NCBI RefSeq assembly: GCF_000337555.1
Contig: NZ_AOIO01000033.1
Location: 63,953-124,448, forward strand
DNA length: 60,496 nucleotides
DNA from: Natrialba asiatica DSM 12278
GTDB taxonomy: Archaea > Halobacteriota > Halobacteria > Halobacteriales > Natrialbaceae
Reading direction: 5' to 3'
In this document: positions 22,962 through 31,917 of the stretch, one piece after another
How the letters are laid out: each line of letters starts with the position of its first letter
How positions within the stretch are numbered: the stretch's first letter is position 1
Notes under the pieces: generated by a model
Databases searched by the model: none
What the model was told of the DNA's origin: nothing
Seen by the model: only the letters and a program-made list of their open reading frames with translations
Program-made: the position numbers and the translations under genes

Positions 22962-24644
22962 CTACCGGTCGACGCTTCCGAGCACGATATCCAGACTGCC
23001 GAGCGAGGCGATCAGATCCGGGACGTACTCCCCCTCGGACATCTCGGGGAGCGCGGAGAGGTTGTGAAAGCACGGGCTCCGAATCTTGAACCGGGCCGGT
23101 TTGTTCGACCCGTCCGTTCGGAGATAGATGCCGAGTTCACCCTTCGCGGACTCGACTGCGCGGTACGTTTCGATGTCCGGGTCCGGTTTCAGCGTTCGCG
23201 GGACGTTGCTCTGGACGGTCCGCTCGTCTTCCGGCCAGTCCTCGATCAGGTCGAGACACTGCTGTACGATCTTCGCCGACTCCTCGACCTCTCGCATGCG
23301 GACGAGCACCCGCGCGTGATTGTCGCACCCGTCCGCCGTGACCACATCCCAGTCAAGGTGTTCGTAGTAGCCGTACGGATCGTCTCGCCGCAAATCGTAG
23401 TCGATGCCGGATGCGCGGGCCACCGGCCCCGTACAGCCGTAGTCCTTCGCGACATCGGGTTCGAGAACCCCCGTGTTGACCGTCCGAATCTGGAAGATTT
23501 CGTTACCGCTGATGAGGGCGTGATACTCGTCCATCTTCGCCGGCAACTCGTCGAGAAACGCCCGGCACTTGTCGATGAACTCGTCGCGAGGCTCCGGCAA
23601 GCCCCAGGCGACGCCGCCCAATCGGAAAAAGTAGAACATCATCCGCTGACCGGTCAGATCCTCCAGGATGTCCTGGACGACCTCGCGGTCGCGGAACGCG
23701 TACTGGAAGATCGCCGTGAACTCGCCGTACACGTCGAGTGCAAAGGTGCCGAGCGCGAGGAAGTGACCGAGCATCCGGCCGAACTCGGTCGCCATCGTGC
23801 GAAGAATCTGCGCGTACGTCGGGACCTCGATAGCGGCCACATCCTCGATAACGCGGGCGACCGCCCACTCGTTCGGCAGGTTCGCCGTGTAATCCCACCG
23901 GTTCGAGTAGGGGATGATCTGGTAGCGATAGGTCCCCTGTTCGCACATCTGCTCCTCACAGCGGTGGAGGTAGCCGACATCCGGGTCGACATCGACGACC
24001 GTTTCGCCGTCGAGGGTCGCCTTGAGGTGCAACACGCCGTGGGTCGCCGGATGGTGCGGTCCGATGTTCAGGACCATCGTATCCGTCTCGGTTCTGTGGT
24101 CGGACTGGAGCGGATTCGCGTGTTCGGCGTATTTGACGACTTGCGGTTTGGTCTGGTCGTACTCTCGCGACAGCGGATGGCCCTGCCAGGAGTCGGGAAG
24201 GAGGATTCGCCGCGGGTCGGGATGGCCCTCGTACTCGATGCCGACGAGATCGAATATTTCTCGTTCGTGCCAGTCAGCGGTCCGAAAGACCGGCTCGGCG
24301 GTCTGAGAGACGGGCGCGTCCGTCGGAAGCTGAACGACGAGCGTCACCTCGTGGGTTCGCCGGTCGTATTTCGTCACGTGCAGGAGCGACTCGTAGCGAT
24401 CCTCGTACTCCTGGCCCGTGATACACGAGAGGTGGTCGAACCCCGCCTCGTCCCGAAGGATGGTCAACACCGTTTGCACGTCGTCGGGTCGGATGACGAA
24501 CGCGGGCGCGTTCTCGTGGTCGTCCCGCCCGACGGTGTACCCAGCCAGCAGCGATTCGAGTTCGGACTCGTCGACGCCATCCTCGCGGCGGTGGTCGTAC
24601 TCGGGATCAATCTCTGCGCGGGTGCGCTGTGATGGGTCGCTCAT
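22962..24644 (-). CDS. nuoCD: NADH-quinone oxidoreductase-type NuoC-NuoD fusion, orphan copy
   Basis: The 560-residue protein joins a 30-kDa NuoC domain (about 1-185, with the DWHEREIFDLVGI(E)Y(E)GHPD(P)RRIL signature) to a 49-kDa NuoD domain (about 190-560, with NIGPHHPATHG and RCEEQMCEQG where hydrogenases carry a Ni-site Cys). In respiratory complex I or Fpo this module helps build the quinone site. Haloarchaea normally keep it inside a nuo/fpo cluster, but here no other complex I gene is present within 20 kb on either side. Inference: a second copy, possibly with a different partner. The sequence shows no frameshift and retains the C-terminal LGSLDIVLG(S)VDR end. Confidence 0.93.
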   Translation of the reverse strand: MSDPSQRTRAEIDPEYDHRREDGVDESELESLLAGYTVGRDDHENAPAFVIRPDDVQTVLTILRDEAGFDHLSCITGQEYEDRYESLLHVTKYDRRTHEVTLVVQLPTDAPVSQTAEPVFRTADWHEREIFDLVGIEYEGHPDPRRILLPDSWQGHPLSREYDQTKPQVVKYAEHANPLQSDHRTETDTMVLNIGPHHPATHGVLHLKATLDGETVVDVDPDVGYLHRCEEQMCEQGTYRYQIIPYSNRWDYTANLPNEWAVARVIEDVAAIEVPTYAQILRTMATEFGRMLGHFLALGTFALDVYGEFTAIFQYAFRDREVVQDILEDLTGQRMMFYFFRLGGVAWGLPEPRDEFIDKCRAFLDELPAKMDEYHALISGNEIFQIRTVNTGVLEPDVAKDYGCTGPVARASGIDYDLRRDDPYGYYEHLDWDVVTADGCDNHARVLVRMREVEESAKIVQQCLDLIEDWPEDERTVQSNVPRTLKPDPDIETYRAVESAKGELGIYLRTDGSNKPARFKIRSPCFHNLSALPEMSEGEYVPDLIASLGSLDIVLGSVDR

Positions 24645-24763
24645 ACTGGATCGGTCGCCGACGTGGCGACGGTTCCTCGGAGCTACAACCGACCGTAAAA
24701 TGAGAATTTTCCCGCCTTTGGGTGACTGTCAGCGAGAGCGGACGGGAGAAATAGCGCCCGCTC

Positions 24764-25486
24764 TCAGGTATCGGTGTCGACCTCGTCGGTATCGGACTCG
24801 TCGTCACCGGTCACGTCGGATGAGCCCTCACCGCCGTCTTCGGCCGCCCCATCCTCGTCACCGGATTCCGCTGCCGTATCCGACGCTCCTTCGTCCACCG
24901 AACCCGAATCGCCGCCCGGCGTCCGCTCAGGTTCGGTGGCTTCGGTCTGGACGGGCTCGGCCTGTTCGGGGTCGGGACCAGTCGCCTCCGAAACCTCGTC
25001 CCTCGTCGCCGACTCGGAGACGTCAATTTCGAGCGGCTCGTCGTCGTCGGTGTTCCGTCGCGGATCGTGCTCGTCGGAGTCGAGTTCTGGCTTCGAACCC
25101 GTCGGCGACGCCGCCTCGTTCTCGCCGTCGACGAACTCGATTCCGGACGACGCGTCCTCGTCCGCGGTCTCGTCACTGGGGGTCGACTCCTCGGTCGTCT
25201 CGGCGAACGACGCGAGTGCAGTCTGGGCGCTGCCCTCCTCGCGGCGCTTTCGCAGCCCGTAGCTCAGCAGGCCAAGGCCGGCAGCGCCGATCGGAAGCGA
25301 GCGGAGCCGCCCGCGAAGCAGCGAGCGAAGCCCGGAGAGGACCAGAACCGCACCGCCGACGACTGGCAGCGTTCCGGGGGCGGAAACGGAATCCGCGTTC
25401 GGCCCCGTCGGAAGCATCGTTCCGGAGCCGTACTCGTCGCGTTGCTCTTCACCGTCGCCGTGATCTGACGGATGCTCTCCTGTCAT
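24764..25486 (-). CDS. Membrane protein with Gly/Leu-rich helices and acidic tail
   Basis: The 240-residue product has a short polar N terminus, a Gly/Leu/Val-rich helical region (about residues 38-80, one or two membrane passes with Arg-rich loops between), then about 150 residues dominated by Glu, Asp, Ser and Thr. The tail is low-complexity and probably disordered. It resembles a family of haloarchaeal glycine-zipper-like membrane proteins in overall layout only. No function is assigned. Confidence 0.6.
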   Translation of the reverse strand: MTGEHPSDHGDGEEQRDEYGSGTMLPTGPNADSVSAPGTLPVVGGAVLVLSGLRSLLRGRLRSLPIGAAGLGLLSYGLRKRREEGSAQTALASFAETTEESTPSDETADEDASSGIEFVDGENEAASPTGSKPELDSDEHDPRRNTDDDEPLEIDVSESATRDEVSEATGPDPEQAEPVQTEATEPERTPGGDSGSVDEGASDTAAESGDEDGAAEDGGEGSSDVTGDDESDTDEVDTDT

Positions 25487-25618
25487 CGAAAGACACCGAG
25501 CACCGAGCGGAAGCGATCGGGCTCGTCGGCACTACGCGCTCCTGACGGTTGAAAGTTAGACCGGCAACTGACTACCGAAACCGATCCGGGCCATTGGAAC
25601 CGGATCCCGACCGGCGAC

Positions 25619-28309
25619 TCACCACTCGAACCGCTCCGGATCGCGCGTCGCAAGCGCCGTCCGCACCGCGGCGACGTTCTCCGGCACGTCGTGGACCCGA
25701 ACGATATCCGCTCCCCGATCCGCCGCCAGCGCACTCGCCGCAACCGTCGCCTCGCGGCGCTCACCCGCCTCCCGACCGACGCGGGCGAACATCGACTTGT
25801 GAGAGTGGCCGACCAACACCGGACACCCGAGCGCGCCGAACTCGTCGATCCGGTCTAACAGTTCGAAGCTCTCGGCCGCGGACTTGCCGAAGCCGATCCC
25901 CGGATCGACGACGATCCGGTCTCGGTCGACGCCCGCCTTCTCCGCGAGCAACACGCGCTCTGCGAGCTGGTCGATCACGTCTTCGACGACGTCGTCGTAG
26001 GCCACCTCGCGGCCCGGCACGACCGGCGCGTCGATGCTGTGCATCACGACCAGCCCCGCGTCGTGGTCGGCTGCGACGAACCGCATCTCCGGATCTTCGA
26101 GCCCCGACACGTCGTTGATGATGTCCGCGCCGGCCTCGAGCGCGGCGTCCGCCACCGCGGCCTTTCTGGTGTCGACCGAGAGTTCGACGTCGAGTTCAGC
26201 GAGCCGTTCGACGACGGGCACCACGCGATCGATTTCCTCGTCGGTAGGGACGGGATCGGCACCGGGTCGAGTCGACTCGCCGCCGATGTCGATCACGTCC
26301 ACGTCGGCCTCGACCATCGCCTCGGCGCGCTCGACGGCGTCCGCCAGCGCGCTGAACTCGCCGCCGTCGTGGAAACTATCGGGCGTGACGTTCAGGATGC
26401 CCATGACTGCGGTGCGGTCGTCGGTCCAGGGGCGGGTCACGGCGTTGTTTGCGTCCGCGTCCGTCTCCATATCTACAGCTACAGCTCCATCTCCATCTGC
26501 ATCCGCGTCATCGCCGGGGACCGAGAGTTCGAGCGTGTCTGCGAGTTCGCGCGCGACGGTGTCGAGTCCGTCGCCGTCCGCCGGCGTCGACGTGAGCGTC
26601 TCGACGAGCCGTTCGAACTGCTCGAGCGTGCCCATCAGTACGGCATCGACGCGCTCGTCGTGCTGGCGGTCGGTTCCCGACAGGACGCATTCGCCGTCGA
26701 GGCGCACCAACTCCTCCCGGAGGCGATTCGCCTGTCGAGCCTGGAGGTTCGTCCTGACGACGCGATGGACGGCCTGCTCGTCGAACCGGTCGACATCGCC
26801 CGGGGCGACCTGTGCCGATTCGAGCGCGTCTCTGGCGTCCGTCCGGTCGCGGATACGCTTCGTCACGCCGGTCGTCGTCCAGCGCGAACGCGCCTCCGCG
26901 ACCGCGAACAGCGACCCAGCGACGAGCACGCAGTCGTCCGCACCCGCCCGCTCGAGCGCCATCGAGAGCCCGTCCTGAACGCTCCGGGTCGTCTCGACGG
27001 CCGGCGCGCCGGCGTGCTCGAACACCGTCGCGAGCACGTCGCGGTCCTCCGCCCGATCGAGACCCGGCTCCGTCGTGACCACCGACGCCGGCGTCGGCAA
27101 CGCCGCGGCCATCTCGCGGTGATCCTTGTCGTGCATCGCCCCGAAGACGAGGTGCAACTCGCTGAACTCGTAGGTGTCGAGCGTCGCCGCGAGTTGCTCG
27201 CAGGCACCGGGGTTGTGCGCGCCGTCGAGGACGACGAGCGGGTCGGTATCCATGACCTCGAACCGACCGGGCCAGTGGGCGTTCCGAAGTCCGCGGGCGA
27301 GTTCAGCGTCGGAGATATCGGTAACTTGCCGAGCGAGGGTGGCGGCGATACCGGCGTTTTCGGCCTGGTGTGGACCCAGAAGCGGAATTCGGGTCGAGAC
27401 GGCCCAGTCGTCGGCGTCGATCGAGATGGCGGCTTCGGTGTGGTTCACACGGCCGTTGTAGGAGACGCGGATGTCGGGGGCCGCCGAAGTGGAGTCAGTG
27501 TCTCCGTCCGCTGTCGCCTCCGTTTCGGTCTCCGCTGGCGCGCCGTCGTCTGCGTCCGGCCCGTTGCTCTCGTCGTTTTCGCCTCTCTCATCGCTCGCGT
27601 CGCTTTCGTCGCTCGAATCCTGATCGGCGCTGGTTCCCGCGGCCACACCCCTCGATCCGACTGTAACGACCTCGCCTGCAACGTCGCGAATCGCATCGAG
27701 CGTCGGCCCCGAAACGCCGGTGACGAGGGGCGTGTGCTCGTCCTCGGGGGCGACGTGGGCCTTGTCGCGCGCGATCTCGGCCTCGGTCTCGCCCAGGATA
27801 CCGGTGTGTTCGAGCGTCACGCTCGTCACCGCGCTTGCGACGGGATCGACGACACTGGTGGCGTCGTAGCGCCCGCCGATACCGACCTCGAGCACGGCGA
27901 CGTCGACGGCCTCGCGGTCGAACTGCCACAGCGCCATGGCCGTCATCGCTTCGAAGAACGTCGGCGATTCGCCGGCCGCAGCCCGTTCCGTCAGATAGTC
28001 GTGAATCGCCTCGACGTACGCACAAACCGCAGACCGGGGCATCTTCCGTCCGTCGACCTGCACGCGCTCGCGGAGGTCCTCGAGATGCGGAGACGTGTAG
28101 AGTCCGACCGAGAGCCCGGCCTCGCGAAGCGTCCGCTCGACCATTCGCGCCGTACTTCCCTTCCCGTTCGAGCCGGCGACCTGCACGAACGCGACCCCGT
28201 CGTGGGGGTCCTCGAGGTGGGCGAGCAGCTGTGCCGTCGACGCCGTCCCCGGCTTGGGTCGAAAACGCCGCAAGCCAAAGAGAACGTCCGCCGCCTCGTG
28301 ATACTCCAT
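25619..28309 (-). CDS. FolC-FolP fusion: folylpolyglutamate/dihydrofolate synthase plus dihydropteroate synthase
   Basis: The 896-residue protein contains two enzymes. The N-terminal Mur-ligase-like FolC part (about 1-475) has the ATP loop AGSNGKGSTARM (about 44-55), the YTSPHLEDLRER motif, GIGGRYDAT and the VLDGAHNPGA hinge. An acidic insert lies around 240-290. After a linker (about 480-620) comes FolP, with the GILNVTPDSFHDGG start (about 644), DIGGESTRPGA and VDPGIGFGKS, the pterin- and pyrophosphate-binding segments of DHPS. A FolC-FolP gene of this type has been described in Haloferax volcanii as a fused folate enzyme. The N-terminal part of the linker resembles archaeal DHPS-like extensions. 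Confidence 0.93.
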   Translation of the reverse strand: MEYHEAADVLFGLRRFRPKPGTASTAQLLAHLEDPHDGVAFVQVAGSNGKGSTARMVERTLREAGLSVGLYTSPHLEDLRERVQVDGRKMPRSAVCAYVEAIHDYLTERAAAGESPTFFEAMTAMALWQFDREAVDVAVLEVGIGGRYDATSVVDPVASAVTSVTLEHTGILGETEAEIARDKAHVAPEDEHTPLVTGVSGPTLDAIRDVAGEVVTVGSRGVAAGTSADQDSSDESDASDERGENDESNGPDADDGAPAETETEATADGDTDSTSAAPDIRVSYNGRVNHTEAAISIDADDWAVSTRIPLLGPHQAENAGIAATLARQVTDISDAELARGLRNAHWPGRFEVMDTDPLVVLDGAHNPGACEQLAATLDTYEFSELHLVFGAMHDKDHREMAAALPTPASVVTTEPGLDRAEDRDVLATVFEHAGAPAVETTRSVQDGLSMALERAGADDCVLVAGSLFAVAEARSRWTTTGVTKRIRDRTDARDALESAQVAPGDVDRFDEQAVHRVVRTNLQARQANRLREELVRLDGECVLSGTDRQHDERVDAVLMGTLEQFERLVETLTSTPADGDGLDTVARELADTLELSVPGDDADADGDGAVAVDMETDADANNAVTRPWTDDRTAVMGILNVTPDSFHDGGEFSALADAVERAEAMVEADVDVIDIGGESTRPGADPVPTDEEIDRVVPVVERLAELDVELSVDTRKAAVADAALEAGADIINDVSGLEDPEMRFVAADHDAGLVVMHSIDAPVVPGREVAYDDVVEDVIDQLAERVLLAEKAGVDRDRIVVDPGIGFGKSAAESFELLDRIDEFGALGCPVLVGHSHKSMFARVGREAGERREATVAASALAADRGADIVRVHDVPENVAAVRTALATRDPERFEW

Positions 28310-28379
28310 ATCCGAACCACAGAGCCAGCCCGCTTTAGGGTGTCGGACTCGGGTTTCGGGTCGCTCCCTTCACCCCTCC

Positions 28380-29213
28380 TCACGCAGACTGATGATCGAC
28401 GAATCGGCCACCGTTCCAGCCGCGCAGCCGCGATCGGAGCAAGTTCTCGAACGCCGCAACGATGAGGAGGCCGACCGCGTAGGGGCCGAACAACATAATG
28501 TGGACGGGGCTGTCGGTCGCGGTGAACACCTCGATCGTCAGAAAGTACGGTACCAGCAGCGCGAACAGGACTGTCGGCAACAACAGTCCCCGCGCCAACA
28601 ACGCTGCGAGCGGAACGGCAGCCACGGCGGTTGCACCGACGAAGACGACCGCTGCTGCTACCCGCGGGTTGATCCCCGCTCGGAGCACGAGTCGCGTCGT
28701 CCCAACGCCGAGGGATCCGGAACCCACCGCGACCATCCCCAGCATTGCGGTGCGCGAGAGCGGCATCGACGGTAGATTTCGGAGCCGCCGATCACCGAGT
28801 CCGTAGCCGCGACGAACGCCGAACTCGACCAGTCCGGCGATCAGTAGCAAGGAAAGCCAGACGTACCACGAGTTCGCGTAGCTCGAGATATGGGTCGGTC
28901 CCTCGACGATGACGTAGCCGCCCAGTTCGCCCCACTCGGGCATCGGCGTGGTGAGTTCAGTGTAGACGGTTCCGAGGAGGACGGCGACGAAGCCGACCGC
29001 GGGCGTCAGCAGGCGGGTGTGTGCTGAGACGAACAGCGAGACGAAGCCGAGCGCGAACCCGGTCGCTGCGAGGACGGCGAGTTCGGGCGGCGATTCGAGC
29101 GCCGGATAGTCCGCGCGGGCGAACAGCGCGAGAACGGCGACGACGTTGGCGGCTCCACCCAACGCGGCGAGTGCGAGCGTAGACGGCGACGGACGGAGGG
29201 ATGAACGCGTCAT
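28380..29213 (-). CDS. Seven- to eight-helix membrane protein next to an ABC ATPase
   Basis: The 277-residue protein is almost entirely hydrophobic helices with short Arg/Pro loops. It starts 33 bp after the ABC ATPase gene on the same strand, so it could be its membrane partner, although I see no ABC-2 permease signature. The C-terminal tail is basic. An alternative is an unrelated polytopic protein that shares the transcript. Confidence 0.65.
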   Translation of the reverse strand: MTRSSLRPSPSTLALAALGGAANVVAVLALFARADYPALESPPELAVLAATGFALGFVSLFVSAHTRLLTPAVGFVAVLLGTVYTELTTPMPEWGELGGYVIVEGPTHISSYANSWYVWLSLLLIAGLVEFGVRRGYGLGDRRLRNLPSMPLSRTAMLGMVAVGSGSLGVGTTRLVLRAGINPRVAAAVVFVGATAVAAVPLAALLARGLLLPTVLFALLVPYFLTIEVFTATDSPVHIMLFGPYAVGLLIVAAFENLLRSRLRGWNGGRFVDHQSA

Positions 29214-29246
29214 TCGTACCGGTGAGTGGTGGCGTCGACTGACGGC

Positions 29247-30068
29247 TTACTCGAACGACGGGTCGGCGCTCACGCCAGCCTCGCGTCGCTCGTCGGACGA
29301 CTCCTTCGTGACTTCGAGGAACGCATCCTCGAGACTGCGCGTCTCGCCGGTTTCGGCGCGGGATTTCAGCGTCTCGGGGTCGTCTTCGGCGACGAGTTCG
29401 CCGCCGTGGAGGACGCCGACGCGGTCGGCGAGGTCGTCGACGACGGAGAGGATGTGCGTCGAGAGGAAGATCGTCATCTGCTGGTCGGCCAGTTCGGCGA
29501 TCGTCTCGCGCATCGTCCGAGCGGCGCGGGGGTCGAGACCGCTGGTCGGTTCGTCGAGGAAGGCGACGGCGGGTTCGTGGAGGACGGCCTGGATGACGCC
29601 GACCTTCTGGCGCATCCCCTTCGAGTAGTCCGAGATCCGTTTGTCGGCGTCGGTCGTGAGATCGAAGCGAGCGAGCAGGGACTCGATTCGCTCCGTCGAT
29701 TCCGCTTCGGGGAGGTCGCGCAAGCCGGCGGCGTACTCGAGTTGCTCGCGGCCGGTGAGTTCGTCGTAGATCGGCGGCTCTTCGGGCAGGTAGCCGATGT
29801 GGGGCGTGACGGCCTCGCGGTCGGTGATCGGGTGGCCGGCGACGCGTGCCGAACCCGATGTCGGCTTCGTCAGCGTCGTCAGCATCCGCATCGTCGTCGT
29901 CTTGCCCGCGCCGTTCGGCCCGAGGAAGCCGTAGACCGTTCCGCGCGGGACCTCGAACGTCAGATCGGAGACGGCACTCGTCTCTCCGTAGTGTTTCGTA
30001 AGCCCGTCGGTCGCGATGGCGGGGGCCGTTTTCGGGGTCGGGGACGCAGTGTCGAACTCGGGGGCCAT
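29247..30068 (-). CDS. ABC-2-type transporter ATP-binding protein
   Basis: The 273-residue protein has the complete ABC ATPase set: Walker A GPNGAGKTT (about 50-58), Q-loop region at YLPEEPP, signature YSKGMRQK (about 148-155), Walker B VAFLDEPTSGLD and switch His in STHIL. It belongs to the CcmA/NatA group that drives drug, sodium or ABC-2 exporters. It diverges from the 550-aa membrane protein at 30247 across a 178-bp promoter region, and is followed on the same strand by a membrane protein (28380-29213). Either or both membrane proteins may be partners. Confidence 0.9.
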   Translation of the reverse strand: MAPEFDTASPTPKTAPAIATDGLTKHYGETSAVSDLTFEVPRGTVYGFLGPNGAGKTTTMRMLTTLTKPTSGSARVAGHPITDREAVTPHIGYLPEEPPIYDELTGREQLEYAAGLRDLPEAESTERIESLLARFDLTTDADKRISDYSKGMRQKVGVIQAVLHEPAVAFLDEPTSGLDPRAARTMRETIAELADQQMTIFLSTHILSVVDDLADRVGVLHGGELVAEDDPETLKSRAETGETRSLEDAFLEVTKESSDERREAGVSADPSFE

Positions 30069-30148
30069 ACGCCCCGTTTTCTCTCCAGGGGGTTAAATTT
30101 ATGACATTCCGTCTTTCCCGCTGCTGGGGAATGACAGCGATCCAAATT

Positions 30149-30155
30149 GTTTATC
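30149..30155 (+). promoter_or_regulatory. TATA-like box for the leader mini-ORF/ABC permease transcript
   Basis: TTTATC at this position, after a GTTTA run, is centred about 27 nt before the ATG at 30179 of a 23-codon ORF. It fits a leaderless start at that ATG. Confidence 0.5.
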
Positions 30156-30178
30156 ACTCCCATCGTCGAAGTGTCGGT

Positions 30179-30250
30179 ATGGCCCGTGACCCGCCCATTC
30201 TCGTCTCCTTCCTCCATCCGACGCAGCCACCGACGGGTGGTCGCCGATGA
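30179..30250 (+). CDS. 23-aa leader peptide overlapping the ABC permease start
   Basis: ATG at 30179 opens 23 codons and a TGA at 30248-30250 overlapping the permease ATG (30247-30249) as ATGA. The peptide is basic and proline-rich, with no clear domain. Its ATG stands at a leaderless-type distance from the TATA box, whereas the permease ATG lies about 95 nt from it. Inference: ribosomes initiate at this short ORF and reach the permease by termination and re-initiation. It may instead be chance. Confidence 0.5.
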   Translation: MARDPPILVSFLHPTQPPTGGRR

Positions 30251-31899
30251 ACTCGCGTGCGACTCTCGTCGCTCGAACGGAGGTCCGTCGAACCGTTCGA
30301 ACGGTCGTCGGTAACCGGACGAAACTCCTCATGATGGCGATTGTCGCCCTCCTCGCGCTGGGGCCGATGACGGCACTCGGCGTGTTGTTCCTGCCGACGT
30401 TCGGCGAGGAAATCGCAACCGGAACCGTCGACAACGCGATGGCGACTACTATCGTGACGGGTGTCGTCGCGCTCGCGTGGATCTTTCTGATATTCATGGC
30501 GGCGATCAGGACGGTCACCGCCGCAGCCGATATCGATCAGCCGGCGGTGCTCCTGCTCTCGGCACCGCTTCGATCGACCGTTATCGGCATCGTCTGTGCG
30601 GAGATACTACTGTTTGCGATTTGGCTCGTTCCACCGGTTGTGGTCTTTTCAGCGGCGTTCGCGAGCGGTGCTGGAACGGTCCTACCGGCGCTTGCGATTC
30701 CGGCTGTCGCCCTTTTGTTGCTCGTCACCGCGGTCCCCGTCGGGTTCGTTATCGGAACCTGGGTTCGACACCTGCTGACCGTCTACGAACCGATCGCCCG
30801 GTATCGCACACCGCTCATTATCGTTCTCGCAGTCGCGTACTTCGGCTCGATATCGCTCGGCTGGTTCGACATCCTCGCCGGAATGCTGTTCGACGTTCTC
30901 GGAGACGGCCCGCTCGGCTGGTTCGGACATCTGTTCCTCCTCGGGGTTCCGAACGTCGATCCCTCAATGGGTGCGATCGTCGGCGCACTCGTCGGCTCGG
31001 CCGTCCTGGTTCCGCTGATGATCGGTGCCGGCGTCGTCTCCGCACGAGTTCACTGGTACGCCGATCCCGCGCGGGTTGAAGACGACGCGAAGGCGACAGC
31101 GGAGTCCGAGAGTCGCCTCGACGGAGTTTTAGAATACGGCCTCTCGAAACAGCTTCGAACGCTGACGCTGACGACGATCCGGCGGACGAAGCGCGCTCCG
31201 ATTCGGCTCATGTACGCCGCCTATCCGCTGTTCGGGTCGCTCTTTTTCGCGCAGGAGATCATTCAGACGGGCGCGGTGCCGTCGTACATCGCCGTCATGC
31301 TCTGTCTGTACGTCGTCTGGGGGACCGGTGTGTTGTTCTCGCTGAACCCGCTCGGGGACCTCGGCCAGACGCTGCCGGCGGTGTTGTCCTCGCCGGTTAA
31401 CGGAACGACGATGATTCGCAGTCGGATGATCGCGAGTTCGCTCGTCGGCGTGCCACTCGGCGTGCTCGTGGCGCTGGCGGCGGGACTCGCGAGTCCGATC
31501 TCGCTCGAGTCGACCGCGGTTTTGCTCGCGGGGACGGTTCTCGGCGCGCTCGCCTCGCCGGCGCTGGCCGTCGGTGTCGGGTCGGCGTTCCCGCGATTCG
31601 GGAGCGTCTCGATCACCGGCAACCGCGAGGCCGTCATGCCGAGCAAGATGTCGTTCGTCGTCTATACCGCAGGGATTATCTTCCCGATCGGGGCCGCCGT
31701 CGTGCTCTATACCGACGCTGCGGCGCTGGTCGCTCAGATCGCAACGGCGATGGCCACGATGCTCCCGCAGGTCGAAGTCGGGCTGACGGCGAGTCAGGTC
31801 ACGATGATGGCGTGGATAGTGGTAGCGATCGGCGTCGTCGCACCGCCGGTCGCTTATCGGTACGCGGTCGAGCGGTTCGACTGGTACGCGATCGAGTGA
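30247..31899 (+). CDS. Large ABC-2-like membrane protein (permease)
   Basis: The 550-residue protein has about twelve hydrophobic segments in two halves of roughly 280 residues, which resembles a fused pair of ABC-2 permeases. A charged linker (about 280-310) separates the halves, and the second half repeats a TTIRRTKR/RLMYA basic segment ahead of its helices. It diverges from an ABC ATPase gene, which is its likely motor. No substrate can be inferred. The start at 30247 overlaps the leader ORF. Confidence 0.8.
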   Translation: MNSRATLVARTEVRRTVRTVVGNRTKLLMMAIVALLALGPMTALGVLFLPTFGEEIATGTVDNAMATTIVTGVVALAWIFLIFMAAIRTVTAAADIDQPAVLLLSAPLRSTVIGIVCAEILLFAIWLVPPVVVFSAAFASGAGTVLPALAIPAVALLLLVTAVPVGFVIGTWVRHLLTVYEPIARYRTPLIIVLAVAYFGSISLGWFDILAGMLFDVLGDGPLGWFGHLFLLGVPNVDPSMGAIVGALVGSAVLVPLMIGAGVVSARVHWYADPARVEDDAKATAESESRLDGVLEYGLSKQLRTLTLTTIRRTKRAPIRLMYAAYPLFGSLFFAQEIIQTGAVPSYIAVMLCLYVVWGTGVLFSLNPLGDLGQTLPAVLSSPVNGTTMIRSRMIASSLVGVPLGVLVALAAGLASPISLESTAVLLAGTVLGALASPALAVGVGSAFPRFGSVSITGNREAVMPSKMSFVVYTAGIIFPIGAAVVLYTDAAALVAQIATAMATMLPQVEVGLTASQVTMMAWIVVAIGVVAPPVAYRYAVERFDWYAIE

Positions 31900-31917
31900 G
31901 CCGGCCGGGAGGACCCG

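Noticed and set aside
26039-28465. Open frame of 808 codons on the plus strand opposite folCP
   Set aside because: Same shadow effect. FolC and FolP motifs are intact on the minus strand.
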